This document shows positions 16,808 through 24,789 of a stretch of DNA of 64,000 nucleotides, piece by piece. The stretch is from Streptomyces sp. NBC_00370 (GTDB lineage: Bacteria > Actinomycetota > Actinomycetes > Streptomycetales > Streptomycetaceae): assembly GCF_036084755.1 (NCBI RefSeq), contig NZ_CP107968.1:372001-436000 (forward strand). Reading direction: 5' to 3'. Made by a program: the position numbers and the translations under genes. Each line of letters opens with the position of its first letter. Position 1 is the first letter of the stretch. The notes beneath the pieces were generated by a model, which saw only the letters and a program-made list of their open reading frames with translations, did no database searches and was not told where the DNA came from.

Positions 16808-16872
16808 CTAGCACCGCTAGACAATCAAGCGACAACAGTACTAGCGTTGCCTCAACAGCTAGCACCACTAGA
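16808..16872. promoter_or_regulatory. Twin operators CTAGCACC(G/A)CTAGA in the TetR/DUF1772 divergent promoter
   Basis: Two 14-base direct copies, CTAGCACCGCTAGA (16808-16821) and CTAGCACCACTAGA (16859-16872), each an internal dyad (CTAGC-ACC-GCTAG in the first). They flank the divergent start region, one next to the tetR ATG and one 17 bases before the DUF1772 ATG. A third partial site, CTAGCG, lies between them. This is the expected layout for TetR autorepression plus target repression. Confidence 0.75.
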
Positions 16873-16888
16873 TTTCGAGAGGGTCGTC

Positions 16889-17335
16889 ATGTTCAACGCA
16901 CTTGAGGTCGTCACCATCGTGGTCGTCGGCGTGATGGTGGGGGTGGAGTTCGCCGTCGCCTTCGTCATGAACCCGATCTTCAACGCACTCCCCGAGGACA
17001 GCGGCCAACTCGCCCACGCCCACGGGGGCCGGATGCTCGGCGCCGTGATGCCGGTCTGGTACATCGGCTCGGTCGTCCTCGTCGCGGCCTGGGCCGTCAC
17101 CGGATGGCACCACCACGGCGCCGGCCTCGTCGTCACCGCCGGCGCGCTGCTGATACTCAGCGTGATCATGTCGATCCTGCTGCTCGTCCCGATCAACAAC
17201 CAGGGCAAGACATGGACCCCGGAGAACCGGCCCGACGACTGGAAGGAGCAGCTGAACCGCTGGCTCCGCTTCCACTACGTCCGTGTCGCCGTCATCATCG
17301 CCGCCTTCACCCTGCTGGCCACAGCCCGCAGCTGA
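16889..17335 (+). CDS. DUF1772 family membrane protein
   Basis: A 148-residue protein with four predicted membrane spans, beginning EVVTIVVVGVMVGVEFAVAFVMNP and ending HYVRVAVIIAAFTLLA. The pattern NQGKTWTPENRPDDWKEQLNRW in the loop before the last span fits DUF1772, a family that includes anthrone oxygenase-like enzymes. ATG at 16889 follows GAGAGGG. Transcription is probably controlled by the divergent TetR through the twin sites. An enzymatic role is possible but not shown by the sequence. Confidence 0.85.
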   Translation: MFNALEVVTIVVVGVMVGVEFAVAFVMNPIFNALPEDSGQLAHAHGGRMLGAVMPVWYIGSVVLVAAWAVTGWHHHGAGLVVTAGALLILSVIMSILLLVPINNQGKTWTPENRPDDWKEQLNRWLRFHYVRVAVIIAAFTLLATARS

Positions 17336-17412
17336 CCCTGCGGAGCCGGCCGGCTCGATGCCGGGAACAGCGGTGGCGAGGTGGGCGGTCAAGGGGTCTG
17401 ACTGATTTCGGG

Positions 17413-18594
17413 TCAGGCGGCCGGTCTGGGCCGCGGGTGACGGATCTGCGGATCGCCCAGCGCCTGGCCCAGTCGCCGGTAGGCATGAGCCGCGGAGACC
17501 AGCGTCATATGGTGGTGCCAGCCGGGGAAGGAGCGGCCTTCGAAGTCGAGCAGCCCGTGCTCGTCGCTCATCGTCCGGATGGCGTCGGCGGCGCCCGGGT
17601 GCAGGCGGACGAGGTCGAGCAGGTCGTCGATACGACGGTGCAGGGCGTTGGTGACCCAGATCCGTCCCTGTCCGGTCGGCAGATGCGTGGCGAAGAAGCG
17701 CAGTACCGTGTGCCCGCTGTCCGAAGCATGGGGTTCTGATCCGGTGAGCCAGGCCGTCGACGAGGCGACCCGCACCCTGCGCATGGGGAGGCCGTCCCTG
17801 CGTTCGAAGGCCGCGTGCAGTTTGCGGTGTCCGCTTCGCCGCAGTAATTCGCCGACGGGGACCGGGGTCCGGCTGCTGCGCTCGGGCACCACCCGGAGGC
17901 CGGCCGGGACCGCGATGATGAACTCCTGATCCCGTGTGCTCAAACCGCGCAGGACGGGAAGCGGGTTCGCGGGGCCCGCCAGGTCCGCGATGACCGGGAC
18001 CTTGGCGTGCTGGACCTCTGCGTCCAGGGCCCGTACGAGGTCCAGAACGCAGTCGTGCACGGACTGTGCGCGTACGGCGTCCGGGATCCGGGCCCGCTGA
18101 CGCTGTGCGGGGTCGTCCGTCCAGTCGGGTGGGAGCACGAGGCGCCAGTCGGCTGCGAAAGCTCCCGTGTCCGTGGCGAGGAATATCCCCACCCCTTGCT
18201 GACCGTTGACGGTGCGGCCGGACGCGGGGACGAAGCTGCGATGCACGCCGACCGAGTGACTGCCCCGTTTGGGCAGGAACACCGACTCCATGGACCAGGC
18301 TCTGACCGGGAGCGCCCCGCCGACCCGGCGCGTGATCTCACGCCGGGCCGGGGCCCAGTCCCAAGGGCTGGCATTGAGGAACTGGCGCAGCGAGTGGGCC
18401 GCGGTCGGCAGGGGGGAGACGGTCTCCGCCATTCTGCGCAGCGACTTTTTGCCGCGGGTGACGAGCAGGCCCCTCAGGTAAGTCTCGGCCCACCGACGCT
18501 GGTCCGCCCGGGACAGATATCCGAACAGGTCGTCGGAGAAGACGGCGAGAGGGTGACCGTAGGGGGCCGGCTGCCCGGTGGCTTCCTGTGGCAT
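17413..18594 (-). CDS. IS701-like DDE-fold protein lacking the first catalytic Asp (copy 1)
   Basis: A 393-residue protein homologous along its length to IS701-family transposases: KRGSHSVGVHRSF, then GRTVNGQQGVGIFLA, VPVIADLAGP for the second acidic motif, and DFEGRSFPGWHHHMTL for the third. Where active IS701 enzymes have a DDT-type aspartate before the SVGV segment, this protein has SMESVFLP, so it should not be able to transpose. No terminal inverted repeats or target duplications flank it. ATG at 18594 follows AAGGAG. It contains an in-frame TTA codon (17845-17847), pointing to bldA-dependent translation. A regulatory or domesticated role is possible. Confidence 0.75.
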   Translation of the reverse strand: MPQEATGQPAPYGHPLAVFSDDLFGYLSRADQRRWAETYLRGLLVTRGKKSLRRMAETVSPLPTAAHSLRQFLNASPWDWAPARREITRRVGGALPVRAWSMESVFLPKRGSHSVGVHRSFVPASGRTVNGQQGVGIFLATDTGAFAADWRLVLPPDWTDDPAQRQRARIPDAVRAQSVHDCVLDLVRALDAEVQHAKVPVIADLAGPANPLPVLRGLSTRDQEFIIAVPAGLRVVPERSSRTPVPVGELLRRSGHRKLHAAFERRDGLPMRRVRVASSTAWLTGSEPHASDSGHTVLRFFATHLPTGQGRIWVTNALHRRIDDLLDLVRLHPGAADAIRTMSDEHGLLDFEGRSFPGWHHHMTLVSAAHAYRRLGQALGDPQIRHPRPRPAA

Positions 18595-18673
18595 GGCTTG
18601 CGACTCCTTGGGATTGCGCGCTCCACGAGTCATCTCCGACGTCGTACGGGCGGACGTGTGTGCCGTCGCCTCG

Positions 18674-19843
18674 CTACCTGGGCCGGGCGGACGGCCGCCG
18701 GTCGGCGAGCCGGTGAAAGGCGTAGGCCGCCGAGACCATGGTCATGTGATGGTGCCAGCCGCGGTAGGACCGGCCTTCGAAGTCGCGCAGCCCGAAGCTG
18801 TGTTCCATGGTCCGGGTGTTTTCCTTGGACCGCTGCGTGAGCCTGCTGAGGGCAATGATGTCGTCGACACGGTGTCCGCTGAGGTTGGTGATCCACGCGT
18901 GCTTCGCCGTGCCGGAGGGCGACACCTCGGTCAGCAGGCGGACTTGAGGCCCCTGCCCGCCGCGGGAACCTGTCGGGCCGGGGAGCGTCACGAGGCTGGA
19001 GACGACCTTCATCGTGTCACGGTGGCCGCAGGGTGCGCTCGCCTGACCGCACCAGCGGCCCAGGGCCAGGGCGGATCCGGCCCGCTTGAAGGCGCTGCGG
19101 GCAGCGTGGACGGTACGGGCCGGGCGTCGCTGCCCTGCCGAGTCGAGCACTTCGAGCGAGCCGTCGACCTCGAAGCTGAAGTCGATTCCCCTGGCGGTGA
19201 GTTCCGTGACGAACTCGGGCACCTCGGCGAGGTGGGTCAGATCCGCGACCACCGGGACCCGGCCCACCTCCCATTGAGACTCCAGTTCGTCCAGCATGGC
19301 GACGAAATCGATCCATTCGACGTTGGCCCGCACGTCGTCCGGTATGTACGCGGACTCCCGCAACGCGCTGTCGGCGAGCCACTTCGACGGCATCAGCAGT
19401 CGCCAGTTGACCGGAATGTTCCCGGACGGGACGGCCAGGGCGACCGACAGGCCGATCTGGCAGTTCACCGTGCGGCCGGCTTCGGGAAGGAAGCGCCGCT
19501 CCACGCCGACCGAACGGTCGCCGCGCTTGGGTATGGCCACCCGGGACAGCACCCAGGCCTTGGCGGGCTCCCCTTGGCTCACGTAGCGCGCGATGTGGGC
19601 CCGAACCGGCTCCCACTCCCACGGGCTCTGGTTGATGAACTGCTGGAGGGACTGGTGGGCAGGGACGGACAGGACGTCCTCGGAGATCCTGCGCACTGAT
19701 TTCTTGCCCTCGACCACAAGCAGGCCCCGCAGATAGACCTCGGCCCAACGTCGTTGGTCCACTCGGGACATGGAGCGGAAGACGTCGCCTGCGAAGTCGG
19801 AGAGGGCGTCCCTGGTGGTCGTCGCCGCCGTACTGGTGGACAT
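18674..19843 (-). CDS. IS701-like DDE-fold protein lacking the first catalytic Asp (copy 2)
   Basis: A 389-residue paralogue of the gene 79 bases downstream. Shared landmarks are DQRRWAEVYLRGLLVVEGKKS, KRGDRSVGVERRF, GRTVNCQIGL, VPVVADLTHL and DFEGRSYRGWHHHMTM. The first catalytic position is again replaced (VLSRVAIP). The start at ATG 19843 follows a G-rich ribosome site. The 10-mer ATAGAGAGCA lies 44-53 bases upstream on the coding strand and is also found in the palindrome upstream of copy 3. No insertion-sequence ends are visible. The two tandem copies are well diverged, so the duplication is old. Confidence 0.75.
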   Translation of the reverse strand: MSTSTAATTTRDALSDFAGDVFRSMSRVDQRRWAEVYLRGLLVVEGKKSVRRISEDVLSVPAHQSLQQFINQSPWEWEPVRAHIARYVSQGEPAKAWVLSRVAIPKRGDRSVGVERRFLPEAGRTVNCQIGLSVALAVPSGNIPVNWRLLMPSKWLADSALRESAYIPDDVRANVEWIDFVAMLDELESQWEVGRVPVVADLTHLAEVPEFVTELTARGIDFSFEVDGSLEVLDSAGQRRPARTVHAARSAFKRAGSALALGRWCGQASAPCGHRDTMKVVSSLVTLPGPTGSRGGQGPQVRLLTEVSPSGTAKHAWITNLSGHRVDDIIALSRLTQRSKENTRTMEHSFGLRDFEGRSYRGWHHHMTMVSAAYAFHRLADRRPSARPR

Positions 19844-19886
19844 GCTTTTCCCCCGGCTGTAGGTGATGGGAACTAGGTAAGAAGGC

Positions 19887-19896
19887 TGCTCTCTAT
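19887..19896 (-). promoter_or_regulatory. ATAGAGAGCA element upstream of IS701-like copy 2
   Basis: Reading on the minus strand, ATAGAGAGCA at 19896-19887 matches exactly the left half of the 26-base palindrome at 50590-50615 in front of IS701-like copy 3. The right half here is weaker (GCCTTCTTAC). It could be a binding site for a gamma-butyrolactone receptor or paralogue. Confidence 0.4.
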
Positions 19897-19955
19897 CGCG
19901 CGTGGTCGGCTGGGAATCAGGGCGCCGGAGTCCGGTGACTCCGGCGCCCGGACGG

Positions 19956-21038
19956 TCAGCTGGAGCGTGCGGCACCGAAGTGGGCGTCGTCGTTGACGCC
20001 GCGACGCACCGTGGTGCGTCGGTCGACGATGTTGCTCCAGTCGCGGCCGTACATGTCCTTCAGGGTGACGGGATCGCCCATCAGGTCGTGGGGGTAACCG
20101 AGTTCGATCCGGCTGCGCTCGTCGAGACGGCCCAGCTGGTCGGCGGAGAGTACGACGTCGACGCACCCGAGGGAGTCCTCGATCTGCTTCTCCTTGGTGG
20201 CCCCCAGAATCGGAATGACGGTCTGCGGCCGGTGCAACAGCCAGGCGAGTGCGACCTGCGCAGGCGACCAGCCGCCTTCCTCGGCGATTGTCACGACCTC
20301 GCGGACGACGGCCTCGGTGCCCGGACGGCTGTTGTGTTCGCGCGGTTCGACGGTGAGCCGGCCCGTCCCGCCGGTGAGATATTTGCCGGTGAGAAGACCC
20401 TCCGACAAGGCTCCCCAGGCCAGTACCGGGATGTCGAACTGCCGCGCCATCGGCAGCAGTTCGCGCTCAGGTGCCCGCTCCAGCAGGTTGTAGCGGATCT
20501 GCAGGCCGACGAACGGAGACCAACCGCGCAGTTCGGCAAGGGTGTTCGCCTGGGCGACCTCCCAGGCCGGCCAGTTGGCGATGCCTACGTAGTGGACCTT
20601 GCCGGCCCGCACCTGGTCGTCGAGGGTGCGCATGATCTCGGGCACCGGCGTCAGGGTGTCATGGGCATGGACCCACAGCAGATCGATGTAGTCCGTCCCC
20701 AGTCGCCGCAGGCTGGCCTCCAGGGAGGCGGTGAGGTTCTTGCGGTGGTTGCCCGCCGAGTTGATGTCGTCGGGGTCGGTCTGCAGGGTGTACTTGGTGG
20801 ACACGACGAACCGGTCCCGGCGGCCCTTCAGAATGTCACCCAGGTAGCGCTCGGAGGTGCCGCCGGTGTAGTGGTCCGCCGTGTCGATGAAATTCCCGCC
20901 GGCCTCGGCGTAGCGGTCGAGGATGGCCCGGCTTGTCGGCAGTGACGCACCCCATCCCCAGTCCTCGCCGAATGTGACGGTCCCCAGGGCGAGTTCGGAG
21001 ATCCGCAGTCCTGTCTTACCCAGCAGGGTGTAACGCAT
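19956..21038 (-). CDS. Aldo/keto reductase
   Basis: A 360-residue NADPH-dependent (beta/alpha)8-barrel reductase. Family signatures are LGKTGLRISELALGT, the catalytic region NFIDTADHYTGGTSER, the lysine in STKYTL, the histidine in DLLWVHAHD, and the cofactor-binding end VIPILGATKEKQIEDS. The start follows GAAGGAGG. The gene is followed by no co-directional partner, but is preceded by a VOC gene 42 bases upstream on the same strand, so it closes an operon with the FAD monooxygenase and VOC genes. The substrate is unknown. Confidence 0.92.
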   Translation of the reverse strand: MRYTLLGKTGLRISELALGTVTFGEDWGWGASLPTSRAILDRYAEAGGNFIDTADHYTGGTSERYLGDILKGRRDRFVVSTKYTLQTDPDDINSAGNHRKNLTASLEASLRRLGTDYIDLLWVHAHDTLTPVPEIMRTLDDQVRAGKVHYVGIANWPAWEVAQANTLAELRGWSPFVGLQIRYNLLERAPERELLPMARQFDIPVLAWGALSEGLLTGKYLTGGTGRLTVEPREHNSRPGTEAVVREVVTIAEEGGWSPAQVALAWLLHRPQTVIPILGATKEKQIEDSLGCVDVVLSADQLGRLDERSRIELGYPHDLMGDPVTLKDMYGRDWSNIVDRRTTVRRGVNDDAHFGAARSS

Positions 21039-21079
21039 ATATCCTCCTTCGCCGCGCCGGGATCAGCGCGGCTCGGCAG

Positions 21080-21568
21080 CTAGCGGGCGACTACGGGGGT
21101 GTGCAGCTCGAACAGTTCTACGAGTTCTCCGCTGGGGCCCTTGACGAAGGCGACCCGGGCCTTCGTCTCGGGCTCGCCGTTGAGCACGATGCTGGTCGGC
21201 CGGCCGGGCCATTCGTCGAAGGGGAAGGGCCGCCCTCCCGCCGCGAGGCAGTTGGCGTACGCCTCGTCGACGCTGGGCACGATCAGGGCGATGTGCTGGA
21301 GGGGACCGGGCAGGGAATCCACGTCGTCGCGGCCGCCGGGGAACAGTTCCAGATAGGTGCCACCGCCGAGTTCGATGTAGAGGGCCCGGCCCTCGTAGAT
21401 GTGCCGGCAGGGCGGGTCCTGCTCGGAGGACCTGCTCCACTCGTAGATACGCGTGTAGCCGAGGCCGTCCCGGTAGAAGCGCAGCGACTCGTCGATGTCG
21501 GCGCACACGAGGGCGACGTGCATCAGTGTCGGGGCGACGGGACGCGACGGGGTGTCCTGCGGTGCCAT
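21080..21568 (-). CDS. VOC-superfamily protein (glyoxalase/dioxygenase-like)
   Basis: A 162-residue vicinal-oxygen-chelate protein with two beta-alpha-beta modules. First-module metal ligands are in MHVALVCADIDESLRFYRDGLGY and LYIELGGGTYLELF. The second has LQHIALIVPSVDEAY and FVKGPSGELVELFEL. The His/Glu/His/Glu set for a metal site appears intact. Strong ribosome site AAAGGAGA. Lies between a flavin monooxygenase and an aldo/keto reductase on the same strand, which suggests a catabolic or tailoring pathway for an aromatic compound. Confidence 0.88.
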   Translation of the reverse strand: MAPQDTPSRPVAPTLMHVALVCADIDESLRFYRDGLGYTRIYEWSRSSEQDPPCRHIYEGRALYIELGGGTYLELFPGGRDDVDSLPGPLQHIALIVPSVDEAYANCLAAGGRPFPFDEWPGRPTSIVLNGEPETKARVAFVKGPSGELVELFELHTPVVAR

Positions 21569-21626
21569 GCGCTCTCCTTTACAAATGTTCGAGGGGTGGG
21601 GTGGGGCTCTTGCCGGGGGACGGGGA

Positions 21627-23114
21627 TCAGACGCCGGTGGGCCGGTCGCGGTGGAGCCACTCCCGCAGGCGTCCTGGCAGCTCCGCCAGCAGGGCCACGG
21701 GGGCAGTCAGTGCGACATGACCGTCCGGGCGCACGAGCACGGCGTGCGGAAGGCCGGCCGCCTCGGCCACGGCGACCGGGACGGGTATCTCTCTCGCCGT
21801 GGCCTCGGCAGCGGCAAGGCCGGCGCCCGACGGCACAAGGAGGGACCAGCCCAGCCCCGGAGCCATGCCGGGGCGGGGAGGCATGCGGTCGCCCACCGCC
21901 GGGCTCGGGCCTTCTCCGCCGCCGTAGGTGACGGAGAGCTGGGCCAGGCGGCTCGCCAGCCAGGCGCGGACCTCCGGCAGTTGTCCTGCGGCACCGAGGA
22001 CGTCGTTGCGCATCCGGATCTTGTCGGGGTCGCTCATGGTGGAGATGTCGTGGAGCTGGGCGGCGAAGGCGAGCAGCCCCTGTGCCATGGGCCGCCGTTC
22101 GGCGTTGTACGTGCGCAGGAGCGTCGGTGAGGCCTCTCCCCTGGCCACGGCCGCGAGCTTCCAGGCCAGGTTGAAAGCGTCCTGAAGTCCTGTGTTCATG
22201 CCTTGGGCGCCGACCGGACTGTGCACGTGGGCGGCGTCTCCGACCAGGAAGACAGGACCCTCTCCGAAGGTATCGGCGAGACGATGGCGCACCCGCCACG
22301 TGGACGACATCCGCAACTCCCTGACCTTGGCGCCCGCCGCGCTGGGGCCGCGGGACTCCAGGAGGGCCTGTACCGCACGCTCGTCGGGCGCCGGTGTGTC
22401 GTCGTCGACGAGTGCGACGGCACGGTAGGTATCTCCCTCCAGTCGGGAGACGGCAAGCAGACCGGACGGCGAGAAGAAGAAGGTGATCTCCCCCTCAGGG
22501 CCGGACCAGTCCATGGTGAACTCGATGAGGGCGAAGTTGTGGGGCTTCTCGTGGCCGGTGAACGGGATACCGGACTGCTCACGGACGGTGCTGTGCACTC
22601 CGTCGCACCCCACTACCCAGCGCGCCCGCAGGGCTCGTACCTCGCCGGTCTCTTCACTGCTGACCAGTGCGTTCATCCCGGGGAACAGTTCGTTCAGGGC
22701 AAACACGGTGGTGCGCCGATGCACCCTGCCGCCGAGTTGGACGAGCCGTTCCTCGAGAACCTCCTCGGTGGTCTGCTGCGGGACCGCGAGGACGAAGGGA
22801 TAAGGCGTGTCCAGTTCGTCGAAGGGAGTGTGGATCACACTGCGCTCTCCGTCCCGTGCGGTGAAGGAACGTCCCGGCCTCCCCCTCTCGATCAGTGCGT
22901 CGGCGGCTCCGATGGTGGCGAGCGATTCAAGGGTGCGGGCGTGGACGGCCGCCGCACGCGAGTGGACGGCGTTGCTTGCCGCCCGATCCACCAGAACGTA
23001 ATCCACGCCCTGGCTGTGCAGCGCGCAGGCCAGGGCCAGGCCGGTCGGCCCCGCGCCGACAATCAGCACGTCCGTACTGCTGGGCAACGTCGAATTGTTC
23101 TGATGGTCCGGCAT
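21627..23114 (-). CDS. FAD-dependent aromatic monooxygenase (PHBH/polyketide hydroxylase type)
   Basis: A 495-residue class A flavoprotein hydroxylase. It shows the GxGxxG FAD motif (VLIVGAGPTGLALA), the DG motif (VVGCDGVHSTVR) and the GD motif (FLVGDAAHVHSPVGAQGMN), with a C-terminal thioredoxin-like extension ending in the region of APVALLAELPGRLREW. It uses NAD(P)H and O2 to hydroxylate an aromatic ring. I chose ATG at 23114, which has GGAG six bases before. A TTG at 23126 is an alternative. The LysR gene upstream on the same strand is a plausible activator. Confidence 0.9.
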   Translation of the reverse strand: MPDHQNNSTLPSSTDVLIVGAGPTGLALACALHSQGVDYVLVDRAASNAVHSRAAAVHARTLESLATIGAADALIERGRPGRSFTARDGERSVIHTPFDELDTPYPFVLAVPQQTTEEVLEERLVQLGGRVHRRTTVFALNELFPGMNALVSSEETGEVRALRARWVVGCDGVHSTVREQSGIPFTGHEKPHNFALIEFTMDWSGPEGEITFFFSPSGLLAVSRLEGDTYRAVALVDDDTPAPDERAVQALLESRGPSAAGAKVRELRMSSTWRVRHRLADTFGEGPVFLVGDAAHVHSPVGAQGMNTGLQDAFNLAWKLAAVARGEASPTLLRTYNAERRPMAQGLLAFAAQLHDISTMSDPDKIRMRNDVLGAAGQLPEVRAWLASRLAQLSVTYGGGEGPSPAVGDRMPPRPGMAPGLGWSLLVPSGAGLAAAEATAREIPVPVAVAEAAGLPHAVLVRPDGHVALTAPVALLAELPGRLREWLHRDRPTGV

Positions 23115-23305
23115 ATTGCGCTCCAATCATGCAGTCGTTGACCTCTCGCCCGCCGAATTCGTGATTCCGCCTAAACGGTCGGGCTCGGGCCGCGCGAGCT
23201 GGGCGCTGCAAGTATCGGGAGCCTCAGAAGCCTCTCGCAACGGCAACTGTACAAAGTCACAAGATCACTCAGGCTTACCGTGTCGCCAACTCGGCGCCAG
23301 GCCAA

Positions 23306-24259
23306 TCAATTCCGATGCGACTTTGGAAGATCCACGCCTTTGTTTCCGGCCGGTAAGACCGGCGCGCGTACGGCCCGGACTGCAATACAGCTTTCAACGA
23401 AATCATGGACGGCGGACGGGGGTTGGTCGTTCAGCGGCCAGACCACCCCCACGTCGCTGGGCGCGACCCCGGTCAGCGGGCGGTAGATGACGTCGGGCCG
23501 CTGGTAGAAGGAGGCGGTGGCCATGGGGGTGAGGCTGATGCCGTAGCCGCCGGCGACCGCGTGCAGCCATTCGTCCGGACTGCGCGCCACCGTGCCGATA
23601 CGTACAGGCCGGCCCCGGCGCTCCTCCGTCGCGAGCCAGTAGTCGCGCCACCAACCGGACTCCTCCGGGACGGCGACGAAGGGCTCGTCGAGTACGTCGT
23701 CGAAGGCGACTTCACGCTGATGGGCGAGACGATGACCGACCGGCAGGGCGATCCAGCGGGGCTCGGTGATCAGTACTTCGTGCCGGAAGCGCTCCTGCCC
23801 CGGGAAGGGCAGCCGCAGCAGCGCGACGTCGACGTCCCCCGTGGCGAGACCGGCGGTGGGGTCGCTCCACTGCGTCTGCCGCATCTCGACCCGCCATCGC
23901 GGTCGTCGCCCGGCGAACTCGGCGAGGATCGACTGCGTGTCCTCGTTGGCGGCGCTGGCCACGAAGCCGACCCGCAGGACGCGTACGGTGTCACGAGCCG
24001 CCCCACGTGTGCGATGCACCAGGTCGTCCCAGTCCGCGAGGAGCTCCGGCAGCCGCGTGGCGAGCTCCGCGCCGGCGGGAGTCAACTCCATTCCGTGACG
24101 GCTCCGGCTGAACAGCCGCACACCCATGAGAGTTTCAAGTTTTCTTATTTGTTTCGTCAACGAAGGTTGCGTGATGAAAAGCAGTTTCGCGGTGCGGGTC
24201 AGGTTTCCCTCCCGCGCCAGCTCCTCGAAGTGACGTAGAAGTCTCGTATCGATATCCAT
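23306..24259 (-). CDS. LysR-family transcriptional regulator with a TTA codon
   Basis: A 317-residue LysR activator. N-terminal HTH: LLRHFEELAREGNLTRTAKLLFITQPSLTKQIRKLE. The effector domain (about residues 90-300) begins VLRVGFVASAANE and has PRWIALPVGHRLA. The HTH-encoding part is noticeably richer in A/T and uses codons rare in the neighbours (ATA, AGA, AAA). An in-frame TTA codon at 23354-23356 lies near the C-terminus, so full translation should require bldA tRNA. It precedes the FAD monooxygenase gene on the same strand with a 191-base gap, which is likely its target promoter. Confidence 0.9.
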   Translation of the reverse strand: MDIDTRLLRHFEELAREGNLTRTAKLLFITQPSLTKQIRKLETLMGVRLFSRSRHGMELTPAGAELATRLPELLADWDDLVHRTRGAARDTVRVLRVGFVASAANEDTQSILAEFAGRRPRWRVEMRQTQWSDPTAGLATGDVDVALLRLPFPGQERFRHEVLITEPRWIALPVGHRLAHQREVAFDDVLDEPFVAVPEESGWWRDYWLATEERRGRPVRIGTVARSPDEWLHAVAGGYGISLTPMATASFYQRPDVIYRPLTGVAPSDVGVVWPLNDQPPSAVHDFVESCIAVRAVRAPVLPAGNKGVDLPKSHRN

Positions 24260-24381
24260 GCGTTCACGTCATCATGAAAGTTATTGGACAGGACTTGGGC
24301 ACTTCCGCGATCCTTTTTGCAGAGACATTATTGGTGCCCGGGAACAAGACTTTCCGTGGCCGGTAGAGATAGGGAGTAGTC

Positions 24382-24711
24382 ATGAGCTTTGAGCTGAGTC
24401 TCGGGACCGCGGGCAGCAGCACCGTCGTACGTATGGCGGGCGAGGATCACGATGTCGAGACGGTGCGCTCGGTCCTGGACCGGGCCGTCCGGCAGGTCAC
24501 CCGACGCCTGGTGATCGATGTGCACGACTCGGATCTCCTGCCGAGCGGCGCGGTGAGGTGCCTGGCTGTGGCCGGCCAGCAGGTGCCGCAGTCGGCCGAA
24601 GTGGTGGTCGAGGGAGCCTCACCGGCGCTCATGTCCCAGCTACGGCTGGCCGGCCTCGACCGTTCGATGACCATCGTCCACCGCGAGCCGAACGCGCTCG
24701 CCACCGCGTGA
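24382..24711 (+). CDS. STAS-domain-like small protein (anti-sigma factor antagonist type)
   Basis: A 109-residue protein with a STAS-like pattern: beta strand STVVRMAGEDHDVETVRSVLDRAV, then LVIDVHDSDLLPSGAVRCLAVAG, where anti-anti-sigma factors have D-S at the phosphorylation site (here DSDLLPSGA), and AEVVVEGASPALMSQLRLAGLDRSM. It may take part in stress-sigma partner switching, but no kinase or phosphatase is nearby, and identity with the family is moderate by eye. ATG at 24382 follows GGGAG. It is followed by a strong convergent terminator. Confidence 0.65.
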   Translation: MSFELSLGTAGSSTVVRMAGEDHDVETVRSVLDRAVRQVTRRLVIDVHDSDLLPSGAVRCLAVAGQQVPQSAEVVVEGASPALMSQLRLAGLDRSMTIVHREPNALATA

Positions 24712-24732
24712 CCTTGGTGCCCACCGCACCGT

Positions 24733-24775
24733 CGGCGGCTTCCCGCTCCCGCACACGCGGCGCGGGAAGCCGCCG
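24733..24775. terminator. Bidirectional hairpin terminator between the STAS-like gene and glgX
   Basis: Perfect 14-base arms CGGCGGCTTCCCGC (24733-24746) and GCGGGAAGCCGCCG (24762-24775), loop of 15 bases, between convergent genes ending at 24711 (+) and 24790 (-). Confidence 0.75.
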
Positions 24776-24789
24776 GCCCCCTCGCGGAC

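Noticed and set aside
17343..17356. GAGCCGGCCGGCTC palindrome after the DUF1772 gene as terminator
   Set aside because: It has no loop and so cannot form a normal terminator hairpin; likely chance in GC-rich DNA.
17413..19843. Active composite insertion sequence made of two transposase genes
   Set aside because: No terminal inverted repeats or target duplications were seen, the copies are diverged and both lack the first catalytic Asp.
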